Source: Agaricus subrufescens
Taxonomy: Eukaryota; Basidiomycota; Agaricomycetes; Agaricales; Agaricaceae
DNA length: 64,000 nt
Assembly: GCA_029945375.1 (NCBI GenBank)
Contig: CM057058.1
Location: 4,594,286-4,658,285, forward strand
Direction of reading: 5' to 3'
The notes beneath the pieces are model-generated. The model did no database searches and had not been told where the DNA came from. It saw nothing but the letters and a program-made list of their open reading frames with translations. A program made the translations under genes and the position numbers. Below, in pieces: positions 12,822-24,784 of this stretch; position 1 is the stretch's first letter; every line of letters starts with the position of its first letter.

Positions 12822-12905
12822 CGATCGCTACTGCACGGCGCATGCACGTGACTGATTGTGATGAGAAGCAGTGCTCCGTCATACGCTTCTCCACCGCCGT
12901 CCACC

Positions 12906-13604
12906 ATGTCGAGCACCGTCTCTCCCTTTGCCCGCAGCTCCGCCTTCGAGGACACTCTTTTGTCTGCCAGAGAGCAAACAGTGCGCTTCTGGCCTTTTTC
13001 TTCGCTCTGCTGACCATCTTACACACCATTCCCAGATAGAAGAGATGTACAGCATCCCTGAGAGTTTCCTCGAAATCGAGGTCCGCAACCCCCAGACACA
13101 CGGTATGCCGCACCTCCTACTGCTCGCTGGTGACCTCTCATCTCCATGCTTAGGGTTTGGTCGCAAGATGTACACAGACTATGAAATTATTTGCAAGGTG
13201 CGCGTTCTTTCCTCCCTTATTCGTACCTTTTGCTAGCTCACTGATGAACATGCAGACCAATATACCCGCCTTCAAGCTTCGTCACTCTGTCGTCAGACGC
13301 CGCTACTCCGACTTTGAAGCTTTTCGCGACATCCTCGAACATGAATCTACCCGCGTCAATATCCCCCCCCTTCCTGGCAAAGTCTTTACCAACCGCTTCT
13401 CAGATGAGGTGATAGAGAGTCGGAGAGAGGGCTTGGAGAGATTTCTGAGCATCGTTGCTGGTCATCCCTTACTTCAGGTACGTTGCGCTATCTGCAAGAT
13501 CGCACTGTAGTCATTCTGACGACCTACGGCGATGATAGACCGGAAGCAAGGTTCTTTGCGCCTTTTTACAGGATCCAGCTTGGGATAGAACCCAATGGCT
13601 CTAG
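12906..13604 (+). CDS. SNX3: PX-domain sorting nexin, Snx3/Grd19 type
   Basis: Exons 12906-12980, 13036-13102, 13154-13197, 13256-13477 and 13539-13604, introns 50-61 bases, 157 residues. It is a stand-alone PX protein: [16 protein letters not shown], then [12 protein letters not shown], the PI3P-pocket block [16 protein letters not shown], the proline loop IPPLPGK and the C-terminal helices [17 protein letters not shown]. The end [11 protein letters not shown] plus a Trp is the family end. Snx3 binds PI3P on endosomes and recycles cargo with retromer. Length matches the family. The promoter is shared with the divergent CFEM gene (about 180 bases between starts). Confidence 0.93.
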
Positions 13605-15775
13605 AGTTTTCTCGTTTGTTCCACTGTAACATATGTATCTTTGTCTGTTGATGATTTATGAATACCTTTTTGCCACAACATTTTAGCGCTGATGTCGAAG
13701 AGCTCTCCTTGTGCAACTGCTTACTGGTGAGGAAGGCAATGTCCCCCTCTTACATGGATATATTCAACTCATACCTAAGACATCGGATGCGATTCAATCA
13801 GATGTACTGGCATGTACACAAGTCACCTGGAGGAGCCGCCAACCGGCTTCAGTGATAACAGATTCCTCATCGCCATGGTACATTCCATTTTGCATATGCG
13901 ACAAAACCCAGGTTGTAGTGCCCTGTACCCCCACCTGACTCTGTCAAATGTACACTTTTTCGATAGTGAGCCGGTCGCTGGAGGCTGCTGCATCACAGAA
14001 AGTGGCTACTGCTCCTATCACGATAAATAGAACGAAAGGGACAACAAAGACCAAGATGGAGAAGACGAGGATGATGAATATGACTTTGAAAGTGGACACT
14101 AGATAGCACAGTATTCAAAATCGCAAAACACCGTGCCGGTTTCCTGTCTGTTTTCTTGAAGGGGGTCAGCCGAAAAAAAAAAGTATGTGGCCAATGACGA
14201 ATTTATTGACCTTTCTGCAGGCCACTTATAGCAAAGGTACCCTACGAATCTTCAACGTCAAAGTTAGTTGGCAATTAGAACAAATCTTCTTCAAGTATGT
14301 CGGCCCATCGATCCAATGCGGCGTATCGCGTACATTCTTCTGTATGAAATTTGAGTTTTTCATTGTTGGAGCCCTGGAAATGCGCCTTGTTGAGGTACTC
14401 GTTAATTGCCTAAAAATGATAAAGATAAATGGATCACAGCTTTGGGATGAAGTAAAATGCCCTACATAAACTTCCTCATTCATCGGTATCTCATCATCTT
14501 GAACAGAAGATGATTTTACTTCTCGGCCATACGGACTTGCTTACTGGATTCAACTCGCCTAAATGTTCACAGGTCTCTGATCGACAAGGAACTGACATCA
14601 ATCTCCTGACATCATCTCCCCGCATACTTGCCGTTAATCATCAATCTTCTGCGGGCATGAGTAAAGAAAGATTGTAGAGTGGTTCATGATATGTAATCCG
14701 GAAGGTGCTGGAACCGGTGATATAACGCAGCCTGGCGGATCTTTCTAATTGATATGACACTCGACAAGACTGATATATAAACACAGCATATTATATGTCC
14801 GAAGCTATTGCTCTCCCATATTTCCATCGCGGCCATGCCTCCAGACCGCTCTTCATGTCCCGACCACTCATTTCTATCTCACTCGTTCGAATTGCCCAAC
14901 TCTCCTACTTCCCGGCTGGGGAAGGTTCGTGTCAGCTATTATTCGGGGTCCCCAGAACCATACAAACCAGGTTATATGCTATATGTTCTGACCCTGAAAA
15001 CAAGGATTTTACTGAAATGGCGCTGTGACAAGTATTGTGTATGGCGCTGGCACAACATCTAACAAGAGCACGGTGAACTACCGCCTAGCAGTATTATCAC
15101 TGAGAGTGCTGTAGGCACTCTCAGTCACCGTTACGTCTTTTATTTTGTTCTCTCCTGCTTAGGTAATAGCACAGATAAATTCGCATTTTAATTTCCGTTC
15201 TAACGCATATAATATCGTGGAAATTGGACCACTGGTTGAATTGATATGGATTTTTCTTTATTTATTTTCGAAAGGTGGCTTCAGAGGTACCTTTCGGCTA
15301 TGCCCGAAAGGTACATTTGTCAGCAATGTTACCTAACTGTATTACCATTGGCACCAGCTACACGCCCGTCCCAAAATGATATGTAATTCATATTTATACG
15401 GCATATGCCCTCACTATACCGCGTGACATATAAAATTAATTTGAAGCATCTCAAGGTGATATCAACTACTCACAATTCGGAAGAGTCAGGTAATACCAAC
15501 ATGTTCCACATGTGAGGTCCGTAACCTAAATATCACCTACCATGTAGAGACAGCAATTAAACATTTCTATTCATCTAACATCGTGTGATACATTTGTCGT
15601 TATGCTCTTTTATTTATCTCGTTCACGTGCATTAAACAGCATGTGATGATGGCATTGATGCCACTGCATGCGGCTTCTGAATTCGAAAAATAGTCGGGTC
15701 AAAATATTGAGATACGATAGCAGACAGAACAAATGACCAAAAGCATAGTAAAATTAAGATTTATGGATGTACCCC
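13605..15775. other. Mostly non-coding stretch with a possible degraded coding relic
   Basis: At 13690-14010 two overlapping plus-strand frames alternate (LLTGEEGNVPLLHGYIQ, then DNRFLIAMVHSILHMRQNP), suggesting a decayed or frameshifted exon that I cannot assign. The rest is AT-rich. A perfect 11-bp inverted repeat (GTACCTTTCGG / CCGAAAGGTAC) sits near 15290-15313, and a Helitron-like hairpin is annotated separately at 15085-15137. Confidence 0.4.
15085..15137 (-). repeat. Palindromic 53-bp module, copy 1 (minus orientation)
   Basis: Read on the minus strand: GACGTAACGGTGA, then an 11-bp stem (CTGAGAGTGCC / GCACTCTCAG) with a short loop, then TGATAATACTG and CTAG. The same module, identical outside the loop, is at 59158-59216 in the opposite orientation. 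Confidence 0.85.
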
Positions 15776-17286
15776 TTAGTCCTCCCCAAGGTCTGGCTCT
15801 GTCTCAACTCCAAGTTCAAGATCCTCTTCAGAATGTATATCAGCTGGCTTCATATGGTCGAGTGCATCTCCAATTGCACCATACAATTCTTGATCTTCCT
15901 TAATAACCAATCTAAAGAAGCTAAGACGTGTCAGCTTACAATAATGTTCATATTCTTTTAGACTTACTCTTTTTGCCATACATAACTCTGCTGACAAACT
16001 TTACCCAATTTGGTGTTTATATACTTCCAATATTCTTTGTCATTATCAGGTGCACGTTTTGTGGCCCAGCGCTACATTATGCCATTAGATTTGAACTCTT
16101 GATTATATAATTGCTTACCAAGAATGCCATGTGCGTGCACAGTTGAACAGAGAGCCCAACTGCAGCACCAACATTGAGACTGATGACTTGCTGTGTCAGA
16201 CTGATGATGTCGAGGAAGGGAGAGGTCATTGATTGAACAATCTATTTTTGTTTTGAGTTATTATATTTGATAAACAAAGATGTTACTTCACCGATTTTTT
16301 GAGCATATAATGACATTGATTCAGCTTGTTACAGATATAAGCCCGGATCACAGGAAATTTGTTGGGATCAGCAGTGATGGTAGAAGTGTAGCCTAAGCGT
16401 GAGTCACCAAGGAGCATGACCTAAAAAAAAAATGAAGAAAAATTAAAGTCAACAAATAATAACTTACCATCACATCCTGATCAGGCCCATGGTTACCTCG
16501 AGTATCGAGGTAATTTGCTCGAGAGGGGTTCAAGAGTGCACGAAAGGTGAACGTCCCAATGAGTGACTTCACAAAAGTAAGTCTATGGGTCATATAAGAT
16601 AACGGATAGCTTACCATCATTGTCTTTGGTATGATGTATTTTGTCATATCTCGAATCTCCTTATTTTCTTCCTCATAATTCGAAATCTTCAGGAGTTCAG
16701 CATATAGCTGAACTTCACGTTCACCCGAAGAAAGCTATAATCAAAAGAAATGAGAAAATGCACCTCATAATGAATATAGTCACCTTTGAAAAATTCGTTA
16801 ACTTGTCAAACAATGTCTTGGGAAACTTGGCAGCCTGCCCAACTTGTGCCGCAAACTGAGTCAGATCCTCACCTGGGCGTTTGCGAACAAGGGGAGGTGG
16901 GGCAAAAGTTGCTTCACCAGCCATAGGAGTACCAACACGGCTATGAGCGGGGGTGGGAAAGTTTGATGGTGGAGCGCTATGCCCAGAGACCATCAGTGAC
17001 AGCGAAGCCAAAGGACTGACCTCAAAACCAATGCCAGGTGTCACCACCAAAGCTGAAGGACTGGGACGAGAAGAGGGAGAGACTGCAAAATGGTCAGGGA
17101 TGTCGGACATCTCGACCATGTTTAAATGAGTGACACAGAGAGAAATGGAAGTGGGGACTTTACCGACTTCGAAGAAAGCATTTTAAGAATTTTTTTCAAC
17201 GCACGTGCAGCGATGAGGCTTTCAACTTTCTGTTTTAAGACAAAAATGTCCGAAGCACTCAGTTTTACATCTGGAGGCATATACAT
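15776..17286 (-). CDS. Small helical protein of a divergent transposon-type gene pair, unknown function
   Basis: A minus-strand gene with about eight short exons: start block MYMPPDVKLSASDIF, a Ser/Pro-rich linker, then QVGQAAKFPKTLFDKLTNFS, EVQLYAELLKISNYEEENKE, SLIGTFTFRALLNPSRANYL, VMLLGDSRLGYTSTITADP, the exon around LCTHMAFL, and an acidic end (EEDLELGVETEPDLGED). Introns have canonical ends (for example GTAAGC..TTTTAG) and frame continues across them. The start is uncertain: an in-frame stop lies just upstream of 17310, so the ATG at 17286 is chosen. I do not recognise a domain. It lies head-to-head with the transposase-like gene, their starts less than 100 bases apart, so the pair probably belongs to one element. 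Confidence 0.55.
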
Positions 17287-17354
17287 GCAAGGCTTTCGAG
17301 ATAGTGGCAAGATGTCATTTCAGTCAGATATGAGTTACGTTAAATAAAATTAAA

Positions 17355-20300
17355 ATGTACCTTGGTAAGACGTGGAATGGAGACATACGAGAGATACAGA
17401 AAAGGATTTCAAGGGTCAAAGTGGTCAACGCTTCTCATCAGTCTGCAAAATCATGGGAGATCGACGAGGAAGAGGGCGGCAAAGTATGGAAACAGACGGT
17501 ATGCGAAAAAACAGACTCACCGAATTTGTCTCACACCAATCTAGTTTTCATCCCTGATCCAATGGGGTCTAATCGTATGAAGTGCATACCTTGCTCAGAA
17601 AGAGCAGTAAAAGTTGTTTTACTAGAAAAAGTATCCATCAGTAATCATCGAAGAGGTCAAGCCCACTCAAAGGCAATGGCGGAGTGCGCAGTAGCGACAT
17701 CGACACATCCAGATCAGCCAGACAAAGAATCTGACTATATGGCTCCGCAACTGACTGGACCAGTTGAACTTTCAGCGACGGATATTTTTATGACCCGAGG
17801 TAATATGGGACCCACCGAACCAACAAGCCGAATGTTTAATCTGGCCAACGAGTTTGACAGTCATTGGTGGAATGACGATGGAACTGAAGTGGATGTCATG
17901 GTTGAGAAATTGGATGGCGATAAGATTCTGCCAGATATTCGCAGGCAGTTAGCCGATGTTGATAATAGCTTTCCAGATATGATATTTGCGGAGGACGAAC
18001 CTGATGACCTCACAATCCCATGTACCGGAAAGCTTGACCAAGGAGACGAGGACAGAGAGGATGGTGGAGAGGATGATGAAGGTGAAGATCCCAATTGGTA
18101 TCCCTATGGCTCTAAGGCAGTGAGTGTTCTTGTAGGATTGATATGCGTGGACTGAAAAGCGCGCAGATGTTCTACCTTGATTTCTTGGATAACCTGCCAC
18201 GGTTACGCTTGTCGGATGATCAGCTCAAGTTAGTTATTTGGGTAATGAAGAAATGTGGTGCTTTAAACGTACCATCATTTAAAGCGCTACGAAAAAAGCA
18301 AGCCAGGATGACATCAAAAGTCTTGGAGTCTCGGCGACACGTTTCGGCCCTAGGTCATCAGTTTTATATGAATCATCCTGTTGACCTATTGAAATTAGTG
18401 AGTGAAGTGTTACCGCGGTGTTGCGAAAATATTGAGCTGTACCTTAGGACTGGGCTAATCCCTGGGTGCGGCCGCATATACATCTTTATCCTGAAATCAC
18501 CAATGTCGTTAGCGAAAGCTGGCAAGCAGACAAATGGGTGAAAGAGCTTCACCACGATCAACTTACACCAATGTGGGCCGCTTGGTCTACGTCACCTTAT
18601 CGCCATTTCTATGTGAATGAAGTGGCCCAACTAAAAGACCAACGGTTTGTTATGCCACTCAGATGGGTAATAGTGAAGAGTCGAGAGCATCTGGAGGGTT
18701 ACAATGTGGTTTTTGACGGGATTGAATCATTCTCCATTGTCGATCGTTCACCAATCCTCATACCCTGTGAAGAGTTGTTTCGGAATTTCATGGATTTGAC
18801 AGCCACTTTGGGCAATTTGAACCTGCGAAGCGGTAAAGTTATAGTATATTTGAGCTCATTTAACATACTCACCGTCGTCTTATAGGAGAAGACACGATTG
18901 TCATGCCTCATCCAGTCCGATCTATAGCTAAAGGACGTCCAGCGTTTTGCATTCGAGTGATGCCTTGGGTTGATGATGTATCAGGTAACCGCAGCAAGCA
19001 GTATAACGCGCATATGAATATATATCTAGCAAACGTCAGTATACCCCACAAGCAACTTATGCAGGAATATTTTGTTCGCTTTTGTTCAACATCGCCCAAC
19101 GCTTTTGGAACGGAACAGCTAGACGCGTTAGCTGGCGATTTGTAAGATAATTGTTCGCAAGCTGCTGGTCTTACTCACCGACGATATTAGAGATTCCTGT
19201 ACTTGGCACGAAGCCTATGACTGCCTTCTGAATGAAGATATCGTGTTCAAAGTCTTTGGCCACCTTTTTGCAGCGGATAATCCGCAGCAAGCTGAACTCG
19301 CATGTAACTCAGGATCCCAATCACGCTACTGGTGTCGAGCAGATATGTCAGGTGGTACACAGGCTTATAGAGCGTCTGATGAAGGCTATAAGGCTCTATA
19401 TCAAGTATAGTTCGCGATTTCGATGTGGACTTGGTAGACTCATCTCTTTATCAGATACCAAATTACCGGACAAGTGCCTCTACGATTCAAAAGATCAAAG
19501 AGATTTTGGAAGCAGCGTGCTCTGGAGTTCAAGATGCTGTAAACCGATTACAGACTGAAAGCGGCGTAAAGGATAGGACAACCACATACTGGGTTGAAAA
19601 ACTGGTTCCTATGGCTCGCTCACAAATCTATGATCGGATCACATCACTGGCTTCACGTGACCCGATTCTCAACACTCAACTTCGAAAAGACGAGCGTAAC
19701 AAGATAATCAAAGACATCAAAGCTGATATCCAAGACAGCTTATTCCGCTGGTTACTTACACAACCTTCTGATCGATATGTAGCACTTCCGCCGGACTCTC
19801 GTAAGACTTTTTCTTTTGTTTTCTGATGACCGAAACTAAAATCTATCAAGCATCTCGACTGCAGCTTCGCCCCGGTGACCACTTCAATGCCCTCCTAGGA
19901 ATTAAAGGAATAGATCCTCATACTGACACACCTTGTGAAATCCTTCATACGATATTACTCGGTGTCGATAAGTATCTTTGGTATGAAACATCCCGTCTAT
20001 GGAAGAAAAAAGATGAAGATGAGTTTGCCCACCGTCTCCAAACTTCAAATCTCGCTGGCTTGACAATAGCTTCAATTTGCGCACAGTACATCGTTCAATA
20101 CAAGAACTCCCTGGTTGGTAGGCATTTCTGTGTCTTACAACAGCTCACCGTCTTCCATATCACTCCGGACCTCTTTCAAGACTACACTTCAAGAGGCCAG
20201 GATCGGTTTACCAAGTTGTTAAAACTCTGGTGTGCGACTGGGGAGCTTGGAGCTTTACTGTGGTTTCCTGAAATACACAATATGGACCAGTACATTGTGA

Positions 20301-21542
20301 GTACTTGAGTGATATGAGCTGTGATATAATATACAAATGATATAAATCATAGGCCGATCTTCAAGTTTGTGTTAACAACGTCCTTGACAGTTGGGGACAA
20401 TATGACCCTGCACAAATAACTTACAAGTATAAGCTTCATGTCCTTCTTCACCTCGAGAAAGATATCTGTCGCTTTGGCCCTCCGATCCTTTATGCTACAG
20501 AAGTGTTTGAATGCTGGAACTCCATTTTCCGGCTGTGTAGCGTTTTATCTAACCATCAGGCTCCCAGTCGAGATATTGCAAGCACACTTGCTGACATGGA
20601 GCGGTTCAAACATGTCGCTAGTGGTGGTTGGTGGAAATCGGGTGAAACATATACTCAAGCTGGACCATCAGTGCGTAAATCACTGGTGGAAGACTCAAAT
20701 CTTCGACATTTCTTGGGTATTAAGGCGAACATTGCCCCCCTTATCAGCGGTATGATGACGCGCAAAAACACAGGCAGCTAATCAATCAATTTTACCAGGC
20801 CAAATGATGCCGTGTCCTAAAGTCAGCCACACACTCTTCACTGTTAGCTCTGTATTGAGCAACGTCACCTTGTCGATCAACCTATGCGCTTCTATAGCAC
20901 AATATACAACACAGTGCAGTGAACTCAAGAATGCCTGGTTTGACGGCCGAGAAGTTGTTAGTCAGTCTCTTGACAAGTGTAAAACAGGTTTCTGGATCTT
21001 CTATAAGATCCGGGAATCTTCCTCAGTGCATATAATTCTTGTCTCCGAAGTTCTGACTAACATGGGTGGTATCCAAGGCGTTACCTCAAGTTCATGCTGG
21101 CCAGATAAATAGGATTATCTGCCCCTCCTCAACACAGGGGCATAGTCTGGTTCTTGTAGAACGATTTACTGTTGAGTCAAGCAAGGATATAATACTCAAT
21201 ATGCCAGTTCTTAGACAAGGCAACATCGTAGATGTGATACATCCAAAGGTATGGTGTTTCATTTTCAAAAATAACTGGCTATATATCTTACAATCATCTA
21301 CAAAGGATGTTCAATTTGATTTTAACGTTCAACAAGTCAAGCGAGATAGCGTTTCACCTCCAGGGCATTACACGGCCTTCATAATCAATACTCACTCTCT
21401 CCACAACCCTCATCTCCTCCGGTACACCCTCCCAAGAGATTTGACCATTCCGGTAAAGTTCTTCAAAGATCGAGACACTATACACTCGACATTGGCAGCA
21501 ATTGTGCGTACCAGCAAGGAGAAGCATTCAAAAGGTTCATGA
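17355..21542 (+). CDS. Large transposase-like protein of a multicopy agaricomycete family
   Basis: Readable through at least ten exons (for example splices 18120-18166, 18398-18447, 18833-18885). A U1-like zinc finger (CIPCSERAV..HRRGQAH) comes first, then an acidic linker, WYPYGSKA, FLDNLPRLRLSDDQLKLVIW, RRHVSALGHQFYMN, DWANPWVRPHIHLYPEI, FYVNEVAQLKD, HLFAADNPQQAELACNSG, DTPCEILHTILLGVDKYLWY, LVGRHFCVLQQ, VFECWNSIFRLCSVLSNHQA and a C-terminal DVQFDFNVQ block. From memory this block order matches a family present in many copies in mushroom genomes, treated as transposon-borne; I cannot place it in a named superfamily. No stop or frameshift is needed, so the copy may be intact. The 5' end is uncertain because the first exon may extend upstream of 17355. 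Confidence 0.65.
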
Positions 21543-21989
21543 AGTATATATGATCTCGTTTGTATCTACCTTTAAATTAGGTCGTCTCTATGTATATAAC
21601 ATCTAAACGGACAAGACGTGCAGAATTACGTCCCGATCATGTCCCAATGATATCTTCCGAGGTCTCATGTGTAAGTAATGCTTGGTTATCACAAATACAA
21701 CCAAAGCGTGATCTATTTCTCATGTCTGCGAGAAATGAATGAAGCCGTCATTTTCAAATTTCCATTTCTTATTAGTGACAGGTCCCCTTGACATCTCCTA
21801 GCCATATCAAGACAAGCTCAATTTAAAAAGGGTTTCGTTGATCTAACAGAGGGTTGGGCGTGTAGCTGGTGCCAATGGACGGGCAATAGCCCGTGGGGGG
21901 TGCAGCGTGAAAAACCTTGAAAAGGTTTCAGTGGGGCAAAAATAGGTTGGAATTTTGTTGATTTTTTAAGCTTTGTTTGAAGTCGTTTG

Positions 21990-22640
21990 GTGGAGAATTG
22001 GCTGAGATATTTGAAAGACAAGGGGGAGAGATTTATTAAGTTGCCACCAGGAGCCACCAGGGGCCACCGGATCGGCCACCGGCTTGATTACGTAAGCAGC
22101 GGAGTTTGATAGCTCAAAAAATGCGGTGATTTTTTTTCTTTTTTTTGGTGGTAGTTTCGTGAGAAATTATGTAATATTGGGCGAGTTATTCGCAAAAAAC
22201 TCGCCCGGAGTCGACTCTTTTGGGAAATTGGGCACAAAAATAGCCACTGGTGGCTCGGTGGCTTGCCACCAGGGTTGCCACCGACCACCAAAAAAATATA
22301 TTACATAATATCTAGCCACTCTGAGATTATCTAATCTTGCCACCCAGCCAATTTGAGCCACTCTGAGATTATCTAATCAGACCACAGCCACCCGGTTATC
22401 GGTGGTCACTGGTGGCTAGGTTTGGGTTATGTAATCAGGCCACAGCCACTCGATTATCTTTTGGGTGGCTGTGGTCGGTGGCTATCTAATCTTGCCACCG
22501 GCTGCTACTCGATTATATAATCGGTGGCTCTGCTCGGTGGTCTATGGGTGGCCAGCCCCGGGAATTGCCGGTGGTTGTTCCCGCGTGGCTCGCGTGGCTA
22601 CAGCATGGCCGCGTGGTGGCTGTGCTGCCACCACTCCACC
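21990..22640. repeat. GCCACC-rich low-complexity block with short AT palindromes
   Basis: GCCACC/GGTGGC recurs dozens of times, mixed with the palindromes GATTATCTAATC and GATTATATAATC. A longer unit (GAGCCACTCTGAGATTATCT) is repeated in tandem at 22315-22380. There is no credible ORF. The block interrupts or decorates the repeat copy at 22152-23125. Confidence 0.7.
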
Positions 22641-23125
22641 CTCCCACCTCCATGTTCGTCTCACCACAGGTCGCCGCCATGCCCACCGATCGGGCTCAAA
22701 CTTTTTTTGGAAGGACCGGTTGATGGAAAAGGGAGGATTGGAGAACGAGAAGGGTAGGGAATGAAAACTGAAGCGAGGAAAAATGGGACAATTCGGTAGA
22801 CAGGTAAGTTGGAAAGAACTCGGCGTCGCATGCGCTATACTAACTCTAAACTCACCAAATTCTAGCTGCGTAATGCGATTATTATAGACCCCTTGTGTAC
22901 CAAGTTTGAAGCCAATTGAATCACTTTTACGCTTGCTATTCGTCGTCGAAGTCAAGAGTGTCTAATGCCATCAATAAAGAATATTCTGTAGGTAATTCCG
23001 TTTTGCACTGACACGTCCCATGTTTTAGGTAGGCGTTTATGATGTCCATCGCTCCCTCCCCTCCAAATTTGAAGTCAAACGGGTAAGGCGTTGTGCTACG
23101 ACAAGCCAAACTACGCATAGACTTT
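22152..23125 (+). repeat. Dispersed repeat family, solitary copy
   Basis: Shares ordered blocks with the array at 48735-50930: GTTTCGTGAGAAATTATG, ACTCGCCCGGAGTCGAC, GGGCTCAAACTTTTTTTGGA, GAACGAGAAGGG, AAAGAATATTCTGTAGGTAA and GGCGTTGTGCTAC. It contains intron-like signals (GTAAGTTGG..ATTCTAG near 22803-22865) but all frames around them are closed, so it looks non-coding. Compared with the other copies it carries the GCCACC block as extra sequence. Confidence 0.7.
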
Positions 23126-23345
23126 ACCATTGTTACTTGGTAAGTCTCTCTTTGTGAAAAACGTTATTCTAATACTAATCTACCTGTCCTTTGGAGATGC
23201 AACGTTCCTATTTACCCTCTCTAGGTGGCCATCGCATGCTTTTGCATATCGGCGAAGTCGAGTGCTGTCATACACCCGACTTCTTACGTCGCACCGCAAG
23301 CCCGGTCTTCTGAACCAACCAGCCCCACAGTTTTCGTTGCTGTCA

Positions 23346-24505
23346 ATGCCCGCCATGGATGCCACCTATCTCAAACCGCTGTGAGTGTTTTTTTTCGCCT
23401 CGTTCTTTTTTTTTTTGTTGAAAGGGCCTGTCTAGCTCAAAGCGAGCACTTTCTGGGGGATCGCAAGTTGGTTCCCCTTCTGCTCGACCTCCGTGAGTCC
23501 CATAATATTCAAATTATGTCCCGCCTACTAATGCTACTTCAGCAAGAAGAAGGCAAAAGAAGGTACCTTGGAACAGCGGACTTGTTCTATCTGTTCCGAG
23601 GTGCTACAAGAGAAAAATGCTACTGCTCACAAAGCATGTACTGCCTCGAGTGCGTCGGTGGTTGTAGATGGAGGGAAGACGAAGATAATGGTGCAGAGAG
23701 ATCCGCAATCCAAGAAACTCGGGTGTCCGCGATGTGTGATGACTTTTTACGCTACAACTGAATTAAAGGTGTGTTTTACTTTCTAGCCGCAAAATATGTT
23801 ACTGACTGCTCATAGCGCCATGCAAAAACACATACAAGCGCTGCTGGTGACCCCTCACCCCCAGCGACGTTGCTATCGAGTGCTGTTGAGGAGCAGCCAG
23901 ACTCTCCCTCATCGCATCCTATCAAGACCAGTCGAACTCGACCACCACCCCCTGACACCATTGCGACGCCCCTCCTACAAACCTATGGGCTTGTCGTTAA
24001 TACCTCCCACAAGATCTTGATTTGTCTCGCATGTCAGGGCATCATTGAGCCCTCAAATATTCGCAAGCATTTTCTCAAGTATCACCCACATCGAAAAACT
24101 CCTTTGAACCTTCAACATCTCTTCGACGCTGAAGCTACTACCATATATCCCAACTTGACGTCGTCGCCTGCCCACCCAACCTTTCCCATCCCCCCTGTAT
24201 ATGGACTTGAAGATCCAGTTCTCGATTACCAGATGTGTACCGTATGCAGCCACTGTTTCGCGTCGAAAAAAACTTTCGACAAACATCCTCCTTGTCCCGC
24301 CGGTAGTCTCTCGGTTGCGACAGCCGCTCAACGATTCATTAGGAACACATCGAGTCCATGGTTCTCTGTCCAGACTGTCGATCCTCCACCTTCTAACCTA
24401 GCAGAATTCCAACAAGCAGCGCGCCAGCGCTGCTTGTTGGAATTCTGCGGGGGGTACGCTGCGAAGCAGCGTAAGGACGGTATCACGTTAGAATCGCCTC
24501 TTTGA
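23346..24505 (+). pseudogene. Zinc-finger protein, OrsD-like, truncated copy 1
   Basis: Exons 23346-23380, 23436-23492, 23543-23768 and from 23816, all in frame. Fingers in order: CSICSEVLQEKNATAHKAC, CPRCVMTFYATTELKRHAKTH, CLACQGIIEPSNIRKHFLKYH and CTVCSHCFASKKTFDKH. The order and linkers match the paralogue at 25548-27756, so the two are a tandem duplication. Homology stops abruptly after FQQAARQ at 24422, inside a perfect inverted repeat; the last ~27 codons read through hairpin sequence and are not homologous. The family resembles OrsD/DUF3505-type C2H2 proteins often found near fungal chromosome ends, but that assignment is from memory. Confidence 0.65.
24401..24448. repeat. Perfect 22-bp inverted repeat at the gene break
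   Basis: GCAGAATTCCAACAAGCAGC plus GC at 24401-24422, a 4-base spacer GCCA, then its exact reverse complement at 24427-24448. The left arm is the last homologous part of the zinc-finger gene, so the right arm is an inverted copy of the gene's own end. Confidence 0.95.
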
Positions 24506-24760
24506 GGCGATTCCAACGAGCCTAGTAGCGTGCTGAGGGGATCAGCCGTTGATTTTACATTGAATTTTCTTTTATTTTCGGAGGAGGGGTGGCGCAGCTG
24601 ATGGCGCACGGCAATTGCCGGGGCGCAATCAGTAAGCAGGCTTACAGCCTGCTTTCGGCGTGGGCTATAAATATAGAGCTTGTTATTGGCTCGGCGTTTG
24701 CCGAGCAAGGCAATGGCGCACAGTTGGCTTTACTGGCGCAATTAGTCAGCGTGCCGAGAT
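24449..24760. repeat. Cluster of short perfect hairpins
   Basis: At least four stems of 7-10 bp with mostly 3-base loops follow each other: ACGCTGC-GAA-GCAGCGT, GAATCGCCTC-TTT-GAGGCGATTC, AGCAGGCT-TAC-AGCCTGCT and a GCTCGGC/GCCGAGC pair. The motif CACGGCAATTGCCG also occurs here and again near 28100. This is not coding. Confidence 0.8.
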
Positions 24761-24784
24761 TCCGTGGCGCCATTCAATCTCAGT

